Assembly: GCA_033557465.1 (NCBI GenBank)
Contig: CM066032.1
Span: 448,444,270 to 448,508,269 of the forward strand
Reading direction: 5' to 3'
Length of the DNA: 64,000 nucleotides
Origin: Ichthyophis bannanicus
Taxonomy: Eukaryota > Chordata > Amphibia > Gymnophiona > Ichthyophiidae
The position numbers and the translations under genes were made by a program. The notes under the pieces are model-generated. The model had not been told where the DNA came from. It worked only from the letters and a program-made list of their open reading frames with translations, and ran no database searches. Shown here piece by piece: positions 33,740-45,620 of the stretch (its first letter is position 1; each line of letters opens with the position of its first letter).

Positions 33740-34580
33740 CAATGCTGGGGCCATATCCAGCCCAGTTAGCTTTGATGGCAAAAGTCAGGCCACCCTTTAA
33801 GATACCTAACTTTCTCCACTTAGCGATAACCAGATAGTAGCTGAATATTTCTGGTACCTAGTTATCCTCAGGTACCGCCTCTGCTCAACTGCCGGAACAC
33901 TCCAATGTTAGCTGGCTAGCCTCAGGGCACATTCAGCGATGGCACCCACAGATAGTTTAGTTCCACTGAATATCCCGATCCCTGCAATTAACACAGTTAG
34001 CAAGTCTGCTAACGGATTAATATCTTTCAATATCGGGCCCAAAAAATCTTCAGTTAAATTATGGTTAAGTCACCATATTAGCCACACTTATATATGTGAA
34101 AACCAATACCACTTTACATGGATAAGAGCCAGTCATTATGAGGGTATTATTTAAATTGTGGCAGTCAGCATTCTTGACACCGGCTGACATGGTTAACAAA
34201 ACTCCAGATATTCATTGACGGTATTACATACCAATCAGTGCTGGATATCAGATTTCGCAGCCAGGCAGTCATTATCCAGTAAGCGATGATATTCAGCCAC
34301 TATCCGGATAGCCAATCTGCATACACTTAGAACAAAGTTTTTAGGACACTAACAAGCCAATAATCAACTCTGCTTCAGCTCCGCCCATGGGCTGCCCCAG
34401 CACTATCCAGATAGTGCCAAGATAGTCAGAGGTAACATTCAGCGGCATTAACCGGATAGTGCTGCTGAATATTGCTTTCACCAGCACTTGTCCATTTAGC
34501 AGGGCTTCTAACCAGGCAAGTGCCTTTGAATAATATCAGCACCACAGATATAAGAGCTATATTCTAAACACTTACACATA
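33740..34580. repeat. MITE-like repeats related to 10205-10605
   Basis: 33745-33985 shares the GCTAGCCTCAGG...CACTGAATATCCC block with the copy at 10.2 kb. 34180-34540 holds more GATATTCAGCC and TTATCC motifs and is probably a second copy. Non-coding. Confidence 0.45.
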
Positions 34581-35360
34581 TAAGTGCATCCAATCAAGCA
34601 GTGCTGCCCCAAAATGTAAATTTGAACTTTTCTCATGGTTTAAACCAGTGGAGAAAGCATGCAGAATATGGCTTATGGAATTCTTTCTAATCCCGCCCCC
34701 CCCCCCCCCATACGTGTGTGTGTGTGTGTGTGTGTATAACTGTCTGACTTAGAGGACAGGGAGTGACTAGAGGGTTGGGGAGTAGGTGTTAATAGCTGTG
34801 GGGTAGTTTTGGGAGATAAAGTTAGTTTGGGGTACTTTTGTTGTGTGGGGGTAGGTTCAGGGGAAGGGGAGACAGTAGACAGTTTGAAAAGGGAGAATTG
34901 GTAGGCAGTTTGAAAAACGCAATTCCTTAATTACTGTGCTTCACTGTATCTAAGTTGCCATGCTGTAGACACTGGAACTATTTTGTCTATACAAATGCAT
35001 TAAGCTATTTTTTGTGGAGCTTGTTTTTAATGGAACCCTCAGTGCAATCTGGCCTATTTTCAAATTCAGTATGTCTTTCACTGGTTTCTCCCCATAACAA
35101 ATTTGATGCTGTTCCATTTCATTTTTGGAGTTATTTTGTCTCCAGGCAGACAAACATTCTTGATCCCTTTATGTATAATTCTTTCACTGGGATGGAAAGA
35201 ATAAAAAGTACTGAGGCTAAGCAGAATTACCCTCTCAATCACTCATTTCAAGCCCTGGCTGAAACACAAACCAAAGAATTTTGTATATGGCTCACAGGAG
35301 TTGCAAAAGACACCGGGGACATTTCTGGAACTTTACGTGTATTTCCCATTGCAATATACA
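34580..35360. other. Unassigned, with C run and TG microsatellite
   Basis: A run of C at 34696-34709 is followed by a TG repeat (about 34714-34735). A 136-codon open frame at 34955-35365 (plus) has no domain I recognise and may be chance. An antisense CR1 tail scrap lies at 35360-35400. Confidence 0.35.
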
Positions 35361-35992
35361 GATAAAGACCAGCATGTCCATATAGTCTGCCCAGTTAGGT
35401 GGCTAGAGAAGTAGAGCTGTAACTGCCATTCTGTGTAGGTTACTGTCCTTTCTACAGTACATTGTCAAAGTATTCATCCCCTCGGTCTCTTTCCTGTTTT
35501 GTCGCATTACAACCTGGAATGAAAATGCAGGTTCATTTGGATTTTAGGTAATGGGCCTAAGAATATAGTCTGTTTTGATTTCCATTTCACCAATTTGAAC
35601 TTAACTGTACCTGATATCTCAACAAGCAGAGATAATCTGCACGGAGTAGTGGGTACACCCCTAAAAAAAGGCTTGGGGAGGGGTGACTTGTACGGAGCGG
35701 CGGGCACACCTACTCTTGCCACCTTGCCGTCATATACTATGTTACTATGGAATGACAATAAAATACCTTGCATAAAAAAAAACAAGCAAAAACTGAAAAG
35801 TTGTGAGTGTAAATGTATTCATCCCTTTTGCTACGAACCCCCTAAATAAGATCTGGTCCAACCAATTAATCTCAGAAATCACATAATTAGTTGATTAGGG
35901 TCCATCTGTGTGCAACCAGTGTCACATGATGCCTGTATAAATATACCTATTCTGAAAGGCCCCTGACTCTGCAACACCACTAAGCAAGCAAC

Positions 35993-37046
35993 ATGAAGAC
36001 CAAGGAGCATTCCAAACAGGTCAGAGACAAAGTTGTGGAGAAGTATAGATCAGGGCTGGGCTATAAAAAAATATCACAAAATCTGAATATCCCACAGAGC
36101 ACCATTAAATCCATTATAAAATGGAAAGAATATGGCACTATTACACACCTGACAAGAGAAGCCCACCCACCAAAACTCATAGACCGAGCAAGGAGAGCAT
36201 TAATCAGAGATGCCAAAAAGACACCAAGGATAACACTGAAAGAACTGCAAAGATCCATAGCAGAGATGGGAGTATCTGTCAATAGGATCATTTTAAGCCA
36301 TACACTCCACAGAGTGGGGCTTTATGGAAGAGTGGCCAGAAAAAAGCCATTGCTTAAAGAAAGAAATAAGAAAGCACATTTGGAGTTTGCACAATGTAAT
36401 GTGGCAGACCCCCCAAACACATGGAAGAAGGTTCTCTGGTCAGATGAAACAAAAATTGAACTTTTTGGCCTCATGAGAAACACTATGTGAGGCGCAAACT
36501 CTCAACACTTCCCATCACCCCTAGAACACCATTCCCACAGTGAAACACGGTGGTGGCAGCATCATGCTGTGGGGATGTTTTTCATCAGAAGAGACAGGAG
36601 AACCAGTCAGGATTGAAGGAACAATGGTTGGCAATGAATATAGGGCAGTTCTTGAGGAAAACCTGTTTCAGTCTGCCAGAGATTTGAGACTGGGACAAAG
36701 GCTCATCTTCCAGCAGGACAATGACCCTAAACATACCGCTAAAGCTATACTGGAGCGGTTTAAAGGAAAATATTTAAATGTCTTGGAATGGCCTGGTCAA
36801 AGCCCAGATCTCAATCCAACAAAAAATCTGTGGCATGACTTGAAGATTGCTGTACACCAATGCAACCCATCTAACTTGAAGGAATTGGAGCAGTTTTGCT
36901 TTGAGGAATGGGTGAAACTCCCAGTGGCTAGATTTGCTAAGCTAATAGAGACATACCCCAAGAAACTTGCAGCTGTAATTGCAGCAAAATGTGGCTCTAA
37001 AAAAGTATTGATTTTGGAGGGGGTGGATACCTATGCACACTCATGA
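35993..37046 (+). pseudogene. Tc1 transposase (DD34E), frameshifted
   Basis: The N-terminal part (35993-36490) has the paired-like helix-turn-helix region (QVRDKVVEKYRSG, then GYKKIS and NIPQSTI) and the first catalytic Asp in VLWSDETKIELFG. A one-base deletion near 36472 shifts the frame. The C-terminal part (36540-37046) has GGGSIMLWGCFS, the second Asp in IFQQDNDPKHT and the block SPDLNPTKNLWHDL. In active Tc1 enzymes the last block reads NPxENLW, so the third catalytic residue (Glu) is Lys here. Both changes would abolish activity. Confidence 0.88.
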
Positions 37047-38355
37047 TGTTTTTTTGTATTATTTATTGTTTGTGTCACAATAAAAGATATTTTGCACATT
37101 CAAAGTGGTAGGCATGTTGTGCAAATCACATGGTGCTAACCCCCAAATCTCCATTTTAATTCCAGGATGTAATGCAATAACCCTCACTTGGTTTGCAGCT
37201 TGTCGTGCTGCGAGGGCTTGTGTGCATCAGTGATGCTGAGGGCTAAGCTATCAGTAATTTAACTACTGGCAGGGTCTCCAAGATGGACAGATCTCAGCTG
37301 AGGTGCCACATCAAGACAAACCACCCATCTGGAGAGCAGCAGAATGGGACCGTGTTGGCGGCAGAGGATCACATTTCTGGGACAACGGCAACAACACTAA
37401 ATTTAAACTGCGCAGAAGAAAGGCCTGGCAATCTACTTCCATATCCTGCCATGGAAACCCAATGGATAGTCACAACAAAACAAATTGGACTATAGTGCTG
37501 GAAAATGAGACCCCCAGGTCAGAAAGCACTCAACTGGCTACTGGGGAAGAACTGAAGACTTTTCAGAGTTAAGCCAGCATTTATGATGTGGTTGGATCAA
37601 AGCCCTCGGGGCGTCTGAATGCTGAACCCAGCAGAGAGATTGTACTTTAAATTTAATAGTCACTTGGGGCCTAGTATCAGCAAAGTACTTTTAGTTTACA
37701 TTTAAAACACAGAAGAGAGCTTTCTGGTTAAATTTAGAAACCAGCAGAGAGCTTGTAGTTTAAATTTCATAAGTCAGAGCCTAGCAGCAGCAAAGAGCTG
37801 TAATTTAAATCAAATCAGAATATAACTTAGCATAAAAGGCAAAACAGGGTCAGTACTCTTTGAGCAACAAATAAAGTCTTCTAGAGACCTTTACAAAGAG
37901 GCCTTCTATCTAGGGGGCAAGAGACCTGTGAAACCTTTTCAACAAGCATTAACACCAGGTGGCAGGTCAAAAGGCCATTTTGAAAGACTCCTTCTATCCA
38001 AGCAAGGCCTGTTAATCACCCAGGAAGTTGGTCACAGCTTACCTCAGAAGCACAGGACAGGGTACTGTGTAGCAGCCCTCTTTTAATAAGTGTTATTTCT
38101 CTCCCTCCCTCCCCAACACCCACCCACCCCTCGGATAATCGTAGCTTTATAGGTACTTACACATAAAGGAAAGAAGGTGCTCTCAGGTGAAGCTCGTTAT
38201 ACAAATCAGTTATACACTAAGGACCTGAGATTAATTAAGCTTCTGGTGAACAAGATATATTAAACTTATTAGGTACAGTTTTATTAGTATAAATATCCAT
38301 AGCAACCCTTAGTAAGTAAAGAACTTAAAGATCTAAACACAAGCTTAAAACTAAG

Positions 38356-39276
38356 ATGCAGACAGCAGTCCAGCAGCGAGATGGAGGCTTTCCAGTCTTT
38401 TGCATTGAGTATCACATGTATGATTTTCTCCCAGTTGGTGAGAGGTCTTACGTGTGCACTAGGTGCAAGGAGCTCTTTGATCTCAGGGAACGAGTCTGTT
38501 CTCTAGAGGCTAGAGTAGCAGACTTGGAAAACATAAGAAAAACAGAGAGGTACAAAGACAAGACCTACAGGGATATAGTCCTGAAGTCCCATCTCCAGTC
38601 TGGCAGCATCCCTGTTGCCATGGAGGAGAGAGGTCACATGACAGGAGAGCATCACCCTGGTGTGGCAGGAAGTGATACTGTAAATAGGACCTGTCCTCCA
38701 GGTGATGTAAAACCCTCTCGCACCGAGGAAGTTTCTGCAGGGCCATGTGCCCATGAAGGAAGGGTTAGAACAGCCGTTATAGTTGGTGATTCGATCATTA
38801 GGCATGTAGATAGCTGGGTGGCTGATGGACGTGAGGATCGCCTGGTAACATGCCTGCCTGGTGCGAAGGTAGCAGACCTCACGCGCCACCTAGATAAGGT
38901 CTTAGATAGTGCTGGGGAGGAGTCTGCTGTCTTGGTACATGTCGATACCAATGACATAGGAAAATGTGGTAGGGAGGTTCTGGAGGATAGATTTAGAATT
39001 TTAGGTAGGAAGTTGAAATCCAGAAATTCCAGGGTAGCGCTCTCCGAAATGCTTCCTGTTCCACGCGCAGGACCCAAAAGGCAGGCAGAGCTCCAGAGTC
39101 TCAATGCGTGAATGAGACAATGGTACAGAGATGAGGGTTTTGGATTTGTTAGGAACTGGGGAACATTCTGGGGAAAGGAGGGGCTCTTCCGAAGGAATGG
39201 GCTTCACCTTAACCAGGATGGAACCAGGCTGCTGGCATTAACCTTCAAAAAAGAGATAGAGCAGCTTTTAAACTAG
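38356..39276 (+). pseudogene. CR1 ORF1 protein with SGNH-type esterase domain
   Basis: Residues 30-60 contain a Cys pair (CTRCKEL) and a short coiled-coil-like stretch (VCSLEARVADLENI). From about residue 138 AVIVGDSIIRHVD gives the GDS nucleophile box of the SGNH esterase found in CR1 ORF1. Later come VDTNDIG, in place of the usual GTND, and NGLHLNQDG with the catalytic His. One in-frame TGA at 39109-39111 interrupts the frame, which continues to the TAG at 39274-39276. The domain is thought to help RNP formation; its role is not firmly known. Confidence 0.8.
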
Positions 39277-39434
39277 ATAATAGGGGAAAGCCGACAGTCG
39301 CCCAAGAGTGCATGGTTCGGAAGAATGTATCCTTGAAGGATACTACCAAAAGCAGAGAGGTTCCAAAAAAGAGTAAAGTAGCCCAAATGCCCTCGAGTAT
39401 GGAGCAGACAGAGCTTAAAGATCCCAAATGACCC

Positions 39435-42128
39435 ATGTCTACCAATAGCCAGATTAATATGAATAAAATACAGTCTCTAAAATGCTTGCATGCAAATGCT
39501 GGAAGTCTAAAAAATAAGATGGGAGAGCTAGAATATATAGCACTAAATGAGAGGTTAGATATGATTGGAATATCAGAGATATGGTGGAAGGAGGATAACC
39601 AGTGGGACACTGTGATACCTGGATACATACTATATCGTAATGATAGAGCTGATCAAATTGGTGGAGGGGTTGCGCTCTATGTTACAGAGGGCATTGAGTC
39701 AGAAAGGATTAAAGTTTTGCAGGAAACAAAATTTGCTGTAGAATCTCTATGGTTGAAATTCCATATAAAAAGGGGAAGGCGATGGCAGTGGGGGTGTACT
39801 ATCGACCGCCTGGCCAGAATGAACAAATGGATGATGAAATGCTCAAAGAAATCAAGGAAGCTAACAAAAGTTACAGCGCAGTAATAATAATGGGTGATTT
39901 CAATTACCCCGGTATCAAATGGGTCGTGTCACGGCAGGACATGCCAGGGAGATAAAGTTCCTAGATGAAATAAATGATGCTTCTTGGAGCAGCTGATTCA
40001 TGAACCAACCAGAGGGGAAGCCATATTGGACCTAGTCCTTAGTGGAACACCAGATCTAGTGCAAGAGATAAGGGTGTTGGGGCCACTTGGCAATAGTGAT
40101 CATAGCATGATCGCGTTTGATTTAATTAGTGGAGGAGGGATAGTAAGGTATCCACAGTACTACCTTTTAACTTTCGAAAGGGAGACTATGATAAAATGAG
40201 GAAAATAATTAAGAAAAAACTGAAAGGAGCAGTTGCAAAGGTTAAAGACTTAAATCAAGCTTGGGTTTGTTGAAAAATACTATCTTGGAAGCCCAGACCA
40301 GCTGTATTCTGCGCTTTAAGAAAAGTGGAAGGAAGTCCAAAAAACTGCCAGCATGGCTGTTGTTCTCAAAAAAGCATCTTTCAGGAAATGGAAAAAAGAG
40401 CCAAACGACGAAACCTGGAAACAGCACAAACACTGGCAGGTCAAATGCAAGGCATTGATAAGGCAGGCAAAGGGAGAATTTGAGAAGAAGCTTGCTGCGG
40501 AAGCAAAACGTGAAATAAAGACTTTTTCAAGTACATTTGTAGCAAAAAACCTGTGAGAGAGTCAGTTGGTCCATTAGATGATAGAGGGGTTAAAGGGACA
40601 CTAAGAGGCGACAAGGCGATAGCGGAGAGACTGAATGAATTCTTTCCTTTGGTCTTTACTGAGGAAGATGTAGGGATGTTACCCATGACTGAAGTGGTAT
40701 TTATAGGTGCGGAAGAATTGAAGGAAATATTGATACATCGGGAAGATTTATTACAACTATTAGATAAACTGAAGAGTAGCAAATCACCTGGGCCGGATGG
40801 TATATATCCAAGGGTGTTGAAAGAACTGAAATATGAGATTTCAGACCTGCTATTAGTAAATCTGTGAATTTTCATTAAAATCATCTGTAATACCTGAAGA
40901 TTGGAGGATCGCCAATGTAACACCAATTTTTAAAAAAGGTTCCAGGGGTGATCCGGGAAAATACAGACCGGTGAGCCTGAAGTCAGTACCGGGAAAAATG
41001 GTATAAACCATCATAAAGAACAAAATTACTCAGCATGTAGATAGTCATGGCCTAATGGGAGACAGCCAATATGGCTTTAGACAAGGAAGATTTTGTATTA
41101 CTAATCTGTTATGTTTTTTTAAAGGTGTGAATAAACTGGTGGACAAAGGTGAGTCGGTTGATATAGTGTATCTGGACTTTCAGAAAGCCTTTGACAAGGT
41201 CCCTCATCAGAGACTTTTGGTAAAACTAAAGAGTCATGGGATAGGAGGCAGTGTACTATTGTGGATCAGGAACTGGTTAAAAGATAGAAAGCAGAGGGTA
41301 GGGCTAAATGGCCAATTTTCCCAATGGAGAAAGGTGAATAGTGGTGTACCCCAGGGATCTGTGCTGGGTACGCTGCTTTTTGACATATTCATAAACGACC
41401 TGGAAAGTGGAATAACGAGTGAGGTTATCAAATTTGCAGATGACACAAAGCTATTTAAAGTTGTTAAAATCCAAGAGGATTGTGGAAAATTGCAAGAGGA
41501 TCTTGATAAATTGGAAGACTGGGCATCAAAATGGCAGATGAAATTTAATGTGGACAAGTGCAAAGATATGCACCTAGGGAAGAACAACCCAAACTATGGT
41601 TACACGATGCAAGGTTCCACATCAGGAACCACCACCCAGGAAAAAGATTTAGGCGTCATTGTAGATAACATGTTAAAACCCTCGGCCCAGTGTGCAGCGG
41701 CAGCCAAGAGAGCAAATAGAATGCTAGGTATCATAAGGAAAGGAATGGAAAATAAAACAAACGATATTATAATGCCTCTATATCGTTCCATGGTGAGACC
41801 GCACCTTGAATATTGTGTGCAATTCTGGTCGCCGTATCTTACAAAGGATATAGCGTTATTAGAAAAGGTTCAGAGAAGAGCCACCAAAATGGTAAAGGGG
41901 ATGGAAAGATACTCCTATGAAGAAAGGCTAAAAAGGTTAGGGCTCTTTAACCTGGAAAAGAGACGGCTGAGGGGAGATATGATAGAAGTCTATAAATTAA
42001 TGAACGGAGTGGAACGGGTAAACATAGATCGATTGTTTACATTATCAGATTATAGAAAGAGTAGGGGACATGCAATGAAGCTACAGGGTAAACTATTTAA
42101 GACTATAATTTTTTCACTCAACGTGTAA
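39435..42128 (+). pseudogene. CR1 ORF2: APE endonuclease and reverse transcriptase
   Basis: 39435-39884 starts the endonuclease (LHANAGSLKNKMGEL, then DMIGISEIWW). 39749-39955 continues in another frame (VGVYYRPPGQ, then IIMGDFNYPGI), and 39984-40199 ends it (GNSDHSMI). RT follows: 40553-40867 (SPGPDGIYPRVLKEL) and the long frame 41055-42128, with YGFRQGR, VYLDFQKAFDKV, VPQGSVLGTLLF, IKFADDTKLF and the C-terminal VRPHLEYCVQFWSP. Catalytic residues are visible, and only frameshifts (about four) break the protein. Confidence 0.85.
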
Positions 42129-42407
42129 TCAAACTCTGGAAAATTGTTACCGGAGAATGTAGTAAAGACTGTTAGTGTAGCTGGGTTTAAAAAAGGTTTG
42201 GACAAGTTCCTGGAGGAAAGGTCTATAAACCATTATTAAGAAGGGACCCAGGATATCAATGCTTGACCCAGTACAAGCATTGTGGAACCTGTGTCTTTTG
42301 GGGAAACTGCTAGATACGTATGACCTAGATTGGCCACTGTTGGAAAAAGGATACTGGGCTTGATGGACCTTGGTCTGACCCAATATGGTATATCTTATGT
42401 TCTTATG

Positions 42408-43960
42408 TAGAGTCAGAAGCTGCAAAGATGTCTTACATATTGGGGCATGGAATGTACAAAGCATGAACCAAGGCAAGTTGGAGGTGGTCAAGAATGAAAT
42501 GGAATGTATACAACTTGATCTGTTGGGTGTCAGCAAACTGAAAAGGACTGGCATTGGGCACTTTGCATCAGATGATCTCATGGACTACTATGCTGGAAAT
42601 GAAAAACAAAGAAGAAATGGTGTTGCATTCATAATTAAGAAGAAACTTGCAAAAACTGTAATAAAATACAATGTAGTCAGTGAATGCTTAATTTCTATTC
42701 ATCTACGAGGAATGCCTATCAGCACAACTATAATTCAATATATGCCTCAACATCAGCTGCAGAAGAGGATGAAGTTGATGAGTTCTATGAACAAGTACAA
42801 GCTGAAATTGACAGAACCTGCAAACAGGATATCTTGAAAGTCATGGGTGACTGGAACACAAAGTTGGCAACAAAGAAGGCGGCAAAATGGTTGGAAAATA
42901 TGGACTTGGCAACAGAAATGAAGCTGTAGAAAGACTGATAGAATTCTGCAAGACCAACGATCTATTCATCTGAAATGCCTTCTTCCAGCAACACAATGTA
43001 TTGTACAAAAGTCAAATTGACTACATCTGTGGACGTCTATGATGGAAAAGCTCTATAACATCAACAAAGACAAAATTTGGAGCTGATCACCAACTACTAG
43101 TATGCAAACTCAAGGTTGAAAAAGAGCAAGCCACTCATGAATTTAGCAAAATAGTACCTTGAGAATATACCACTGGAATTTAAAGATTGCCTGCAAAACT
43201 GATTTGCTGTGTTAGATACAAATGACAGAGCTCCAGAAGAGTTATGGTATGCCATCAAGAAGGCTGTGTTAGAGGAAAGGGAGAAGTCTCTACAAAAGGT
43301 GAAAAAACAAAAACAGATAAAATGGATGACCAAAGAAACTCTGAAAATTGCCCAGAAACGCAGAAAAGCTAAAGCCAGAGGAGAAAGAGAGGCAATCGCA
43401 GAACTCAACAGAGATTTCCAACGTGCAGCAAGACAAGACAAGGAGAAGTACTACAATGATGCATGCAAGGAAATAGAAGCAGAAATTATTAAAGGAAGAA
43501 CAAGATCAGCTTTCCTAATGCTATGAGAGTTAAAGAAAAAATTCCAGCCTCGAATTGGAATATTACAAGATGCTTAATGATCTATGTTGAACGATGCTGA
43601 GAAGATCAAGAAAAGGTGAAAAGAAAATACAGAGTTTTTATATGATAAAAGATCAAGTGGACCAACAGCCGTTTCAACCTGTACCTTATGATCCAGAGCT
43701 ATTGGTGATGAAAAAAGAAGTCAAAGCAGTATTGAAAGCTTTATCAAAGGCATTGATGGCATTCCCATTGAAGTATTACAATAATCTGATCCAGCTGTTA
43801 CCATACTTACAAGGCTCTGCCAGGAAATTTGGAAAACATCATCATGGTCAACTGACTGGAAAAGATCTGCGTATATACCAATACTAAAGAAAGGTGATCC
43901 AACTGACTGTGGAAATTGTCAGCATACATCAGCATGACATTATGCCTAGCCATGACACCT
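42408..43960 (+). pseudogene. RTE endonuclease and start of RT
   Basis: 42430-42920 gives WNVQSMNQGKLEVV, LLGVSKLKRTG and RRNGVAFI, close to BovB endonucleases (the Glu of ISELK is Lys here). VMGDWNTKL follows. 43209-43526 is the linker (KWMTKETLKIAQKRRKAK). 43600-43960 leads to the first RT block (WKRSAYIPILKKGD). Frameshifts separate all parts. It ends at the insertion beginning about 43918. Confidence 0.78.
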
Positions 43961-44332
43961 AATTAAAAAAATCAGATCATATATTTAGGACAAACATAAA
44001 CTAACATTTACAACACAAAACATATAATTATTAAATGTAGGAACATCCGTCAAGTCGGGGGACAAGAAACCCCTTCGTATAAACGGACTTCTCCCTTTAA
44101 TCTTTTTTATTATTATATTTTTACAACAGTCTTAATGAAAACAAAGCAGACCCAAAGAGCCACAATGCTAAGATTATAAATTCTTAATGACCAAAAAGTC
44201 AAAATCAAACTTAGCTGGCAATGGGGTCCTGCAGTAATCTTCCAATTATCTCAGCGGGAAAACCTCCCGAGATATTTCAATGGGAAAACATCCTCCAAAG
44301 TTAACTCATCGAGAAGACATTTCTTAAAAATT

Positions 44333-44376
44333 CCATAACCCAGTGCTGTGTTTCGGGTCCTCCGACCCTGCTTCAG
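44333..44376 (-). ncRNA. Hammerhead-like fold, cut by an L2 insertion
   Basis: Minus strand: the core CTGAAGC (44376-44370) is followed by helix II GGGTC/GACCC (44368-44364 with 44359-44355), GAA (44354-44352) and, further on, GTTATGG (44339-44333). The other half of helix I, CCAAAAC, lies at 45240-45234 on the far side of the L2. CTGAAG is also the L2 target duplication. Helix III is weak. Confidence 0.4.
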
Positions 44377-45227
44377 ATGGCATCTTTATCTTTATCTTTA
44401 TTTGCACAATTTGATGAACCGCCCAGGCCGAAGCATCAGGGCGGTGTACAATACAAAAAGCAGGCTACTGGAAACAAAGCCAGAAAAGAACGCCAAAAAC
44501 CGACAGGATAGGAGAGAGCAGAGAAAAAGATAGAAAGGGGAAAGAGCCCAAGAGGGGCAAGAGGGACAATAGGGCGGGAGGAGGAAAGAGAAAAAGGGAA
44601 CGGAGAGGCAAGGGGATAATCATGGAGGGTGGGGACGATGACCAGGGGACAAGGCACCATCATCAGGAGGAGGGAGATCAAAGGCCTGGCAAAAGAGATG
44701 TGTTTTAAGGAGAGTTTTAAAGCGGGGATAGGAGGGTTCCAAACGAAGACATAAAGGGAGTGAATTCCAGAGAGCCGGACCTAAGAAGAAGAAAGCAGAA
44801 TGACGGGTGAGCTCTAAGTGGGCCTGAGCGGGGGAAGGGAGAAAAAGACGGTTACCAAAAGAGGATCGGAGAAGACGAGGAGAGGGCTGAAGGTGAATGA
44901 TGTCCGACAAGTATTGGGGGGTGCTGGAATGGAGGGCCTTGTGTGTGAGGATGAGAACCTTAAAGATGAAACGGAACTTAACCGGAAGCCAGTGCAAGGC
45001 AAGGAGGCAGGGGGACACATGGGAGCGGGCTGGGGAACCAGTAATGAGGCGAGCGGCGGCATTCTATACTAATTGAAGACGGCAAAGCTAAGAAGAAGGA
45101 AGGCCAGCATAGATGGCATTACAATAGTCTAATCGGGTCATGACTAGGGACAGGACGAGGGTGACAACAGAGGAGGGGGGGAGTGATGATTGGACGGCCC
45201 GAATCTTGCGTAAATGGAAAAAATCGT
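44377..45227 (-). mobile_element. L2-type LINE, 3' fragment
   Basis: The minus-strand frame 44620-45018 reads LHWLPVKFRFIFKVLILTHKAL, then FFLGPALWNSLP and FKTLLKTHLF, the L2 C-terminus. The 3' tail is (GATAAA)n at 44380-44400. A 6-bp target duplication CTTCAG flanks it (44371-44376 and 45228-45233). It is related to the L2 at 55857-57454. Confidence 0.8.
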
Positions 45228-45329
45228 CTTCAGGTTTTGGGATGTCTCACAAATAGCCGTTGTACTTTCAGAGAACGTCCTTCCAAAAGAATGGCGTGAC
45301 ACCTATGCTAGACATAATGTCATGCTGAT

Positions 45330-45620
45330 GTATGCTGACAGAGATCAAACCTAAGCTTTCTTTAGAAGCTCAGAAGACAAGACTTCAATTTTCATACTTT
45401 GGACACATCATGCAAAGAGAGAGATCATTAGAGAAAGACATCATGCTTGGCAAGGTAGAAGGTCAATGCAAAAGAGGAAGGCCAGCATTGAGATGGATCA
45501 ATACAATAACAGCAGCTATGGGTGCCAGTCTGTCAACAATGAGCCACCTGACTGAAGACTGAACACAATTTAGGACAACTATACAGAGGGTCGCCATGAG
45601 CAGACTGCACTTAACAACAA
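45330..45620 (+). pseudogene. RTE C-terminus and 3' end
   Basis: Reads LTEIKPKLSLEAQ, FSYFGHIMQRERSLEKDIMLGK and GRPALRWI, the characteristic C-terminal block of BovB-like RTE proteins (zinc-free, Trp/Arg-rich), then the 3' tail. The reading frame is open for 76 codons at 45332-45562. Confidence 0.8.

Larger units (their letters stand above)
37625..42407 (+). mobile_element. CR1-type LINE, near full length
   Basis: A 5' leader with a duplicated segment, ORF1 with an esterase domain, ORF2 with endonuclease and RT, and a 3' UTR ending in the CR1 tail (TATATCTTATGTTCTTATG, about 42388-42406). About 4.8 kb, nearly the size of a complete CR1. Only a few frameshifts separate it from an open state, so it is fairly young. 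Confidence 0.85.
43918..45339 (-). mobile_element. PLE-type insertion bounded by 32-bp inverted repeats
   Basis: The arms 43918-43949 and 45308-45339 are inverted copies (one mismatch). On the minus strand the segment has a hammerhead-like core, then an AT-rich 3' region with AATAAT/AATAAA-like signals. No ORF remains. An L2 fragment (44377-45227) is inserted exactly at the ribozyme core. Confidence 0.5.
37177..45620 (+). mobile_element. RTE-BovB-type LINE, interrupted twice
   Basis: 5' UTR text at 37177-37625 (CAACTGGCTACTGGGGAAGAA is typical of BovB leaders) is followed by the CR1 insertion. The element resumes at 42408 with the endonuclease and reaches an RTE C-terminus at about 45330-45565. 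It ends with the BovB-like 3' phrase GGTCGCCATGAGCAG and TTAACAACAAC. An insertion at about 43918-45339 replaces most of RT. Confidence 0.8.
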
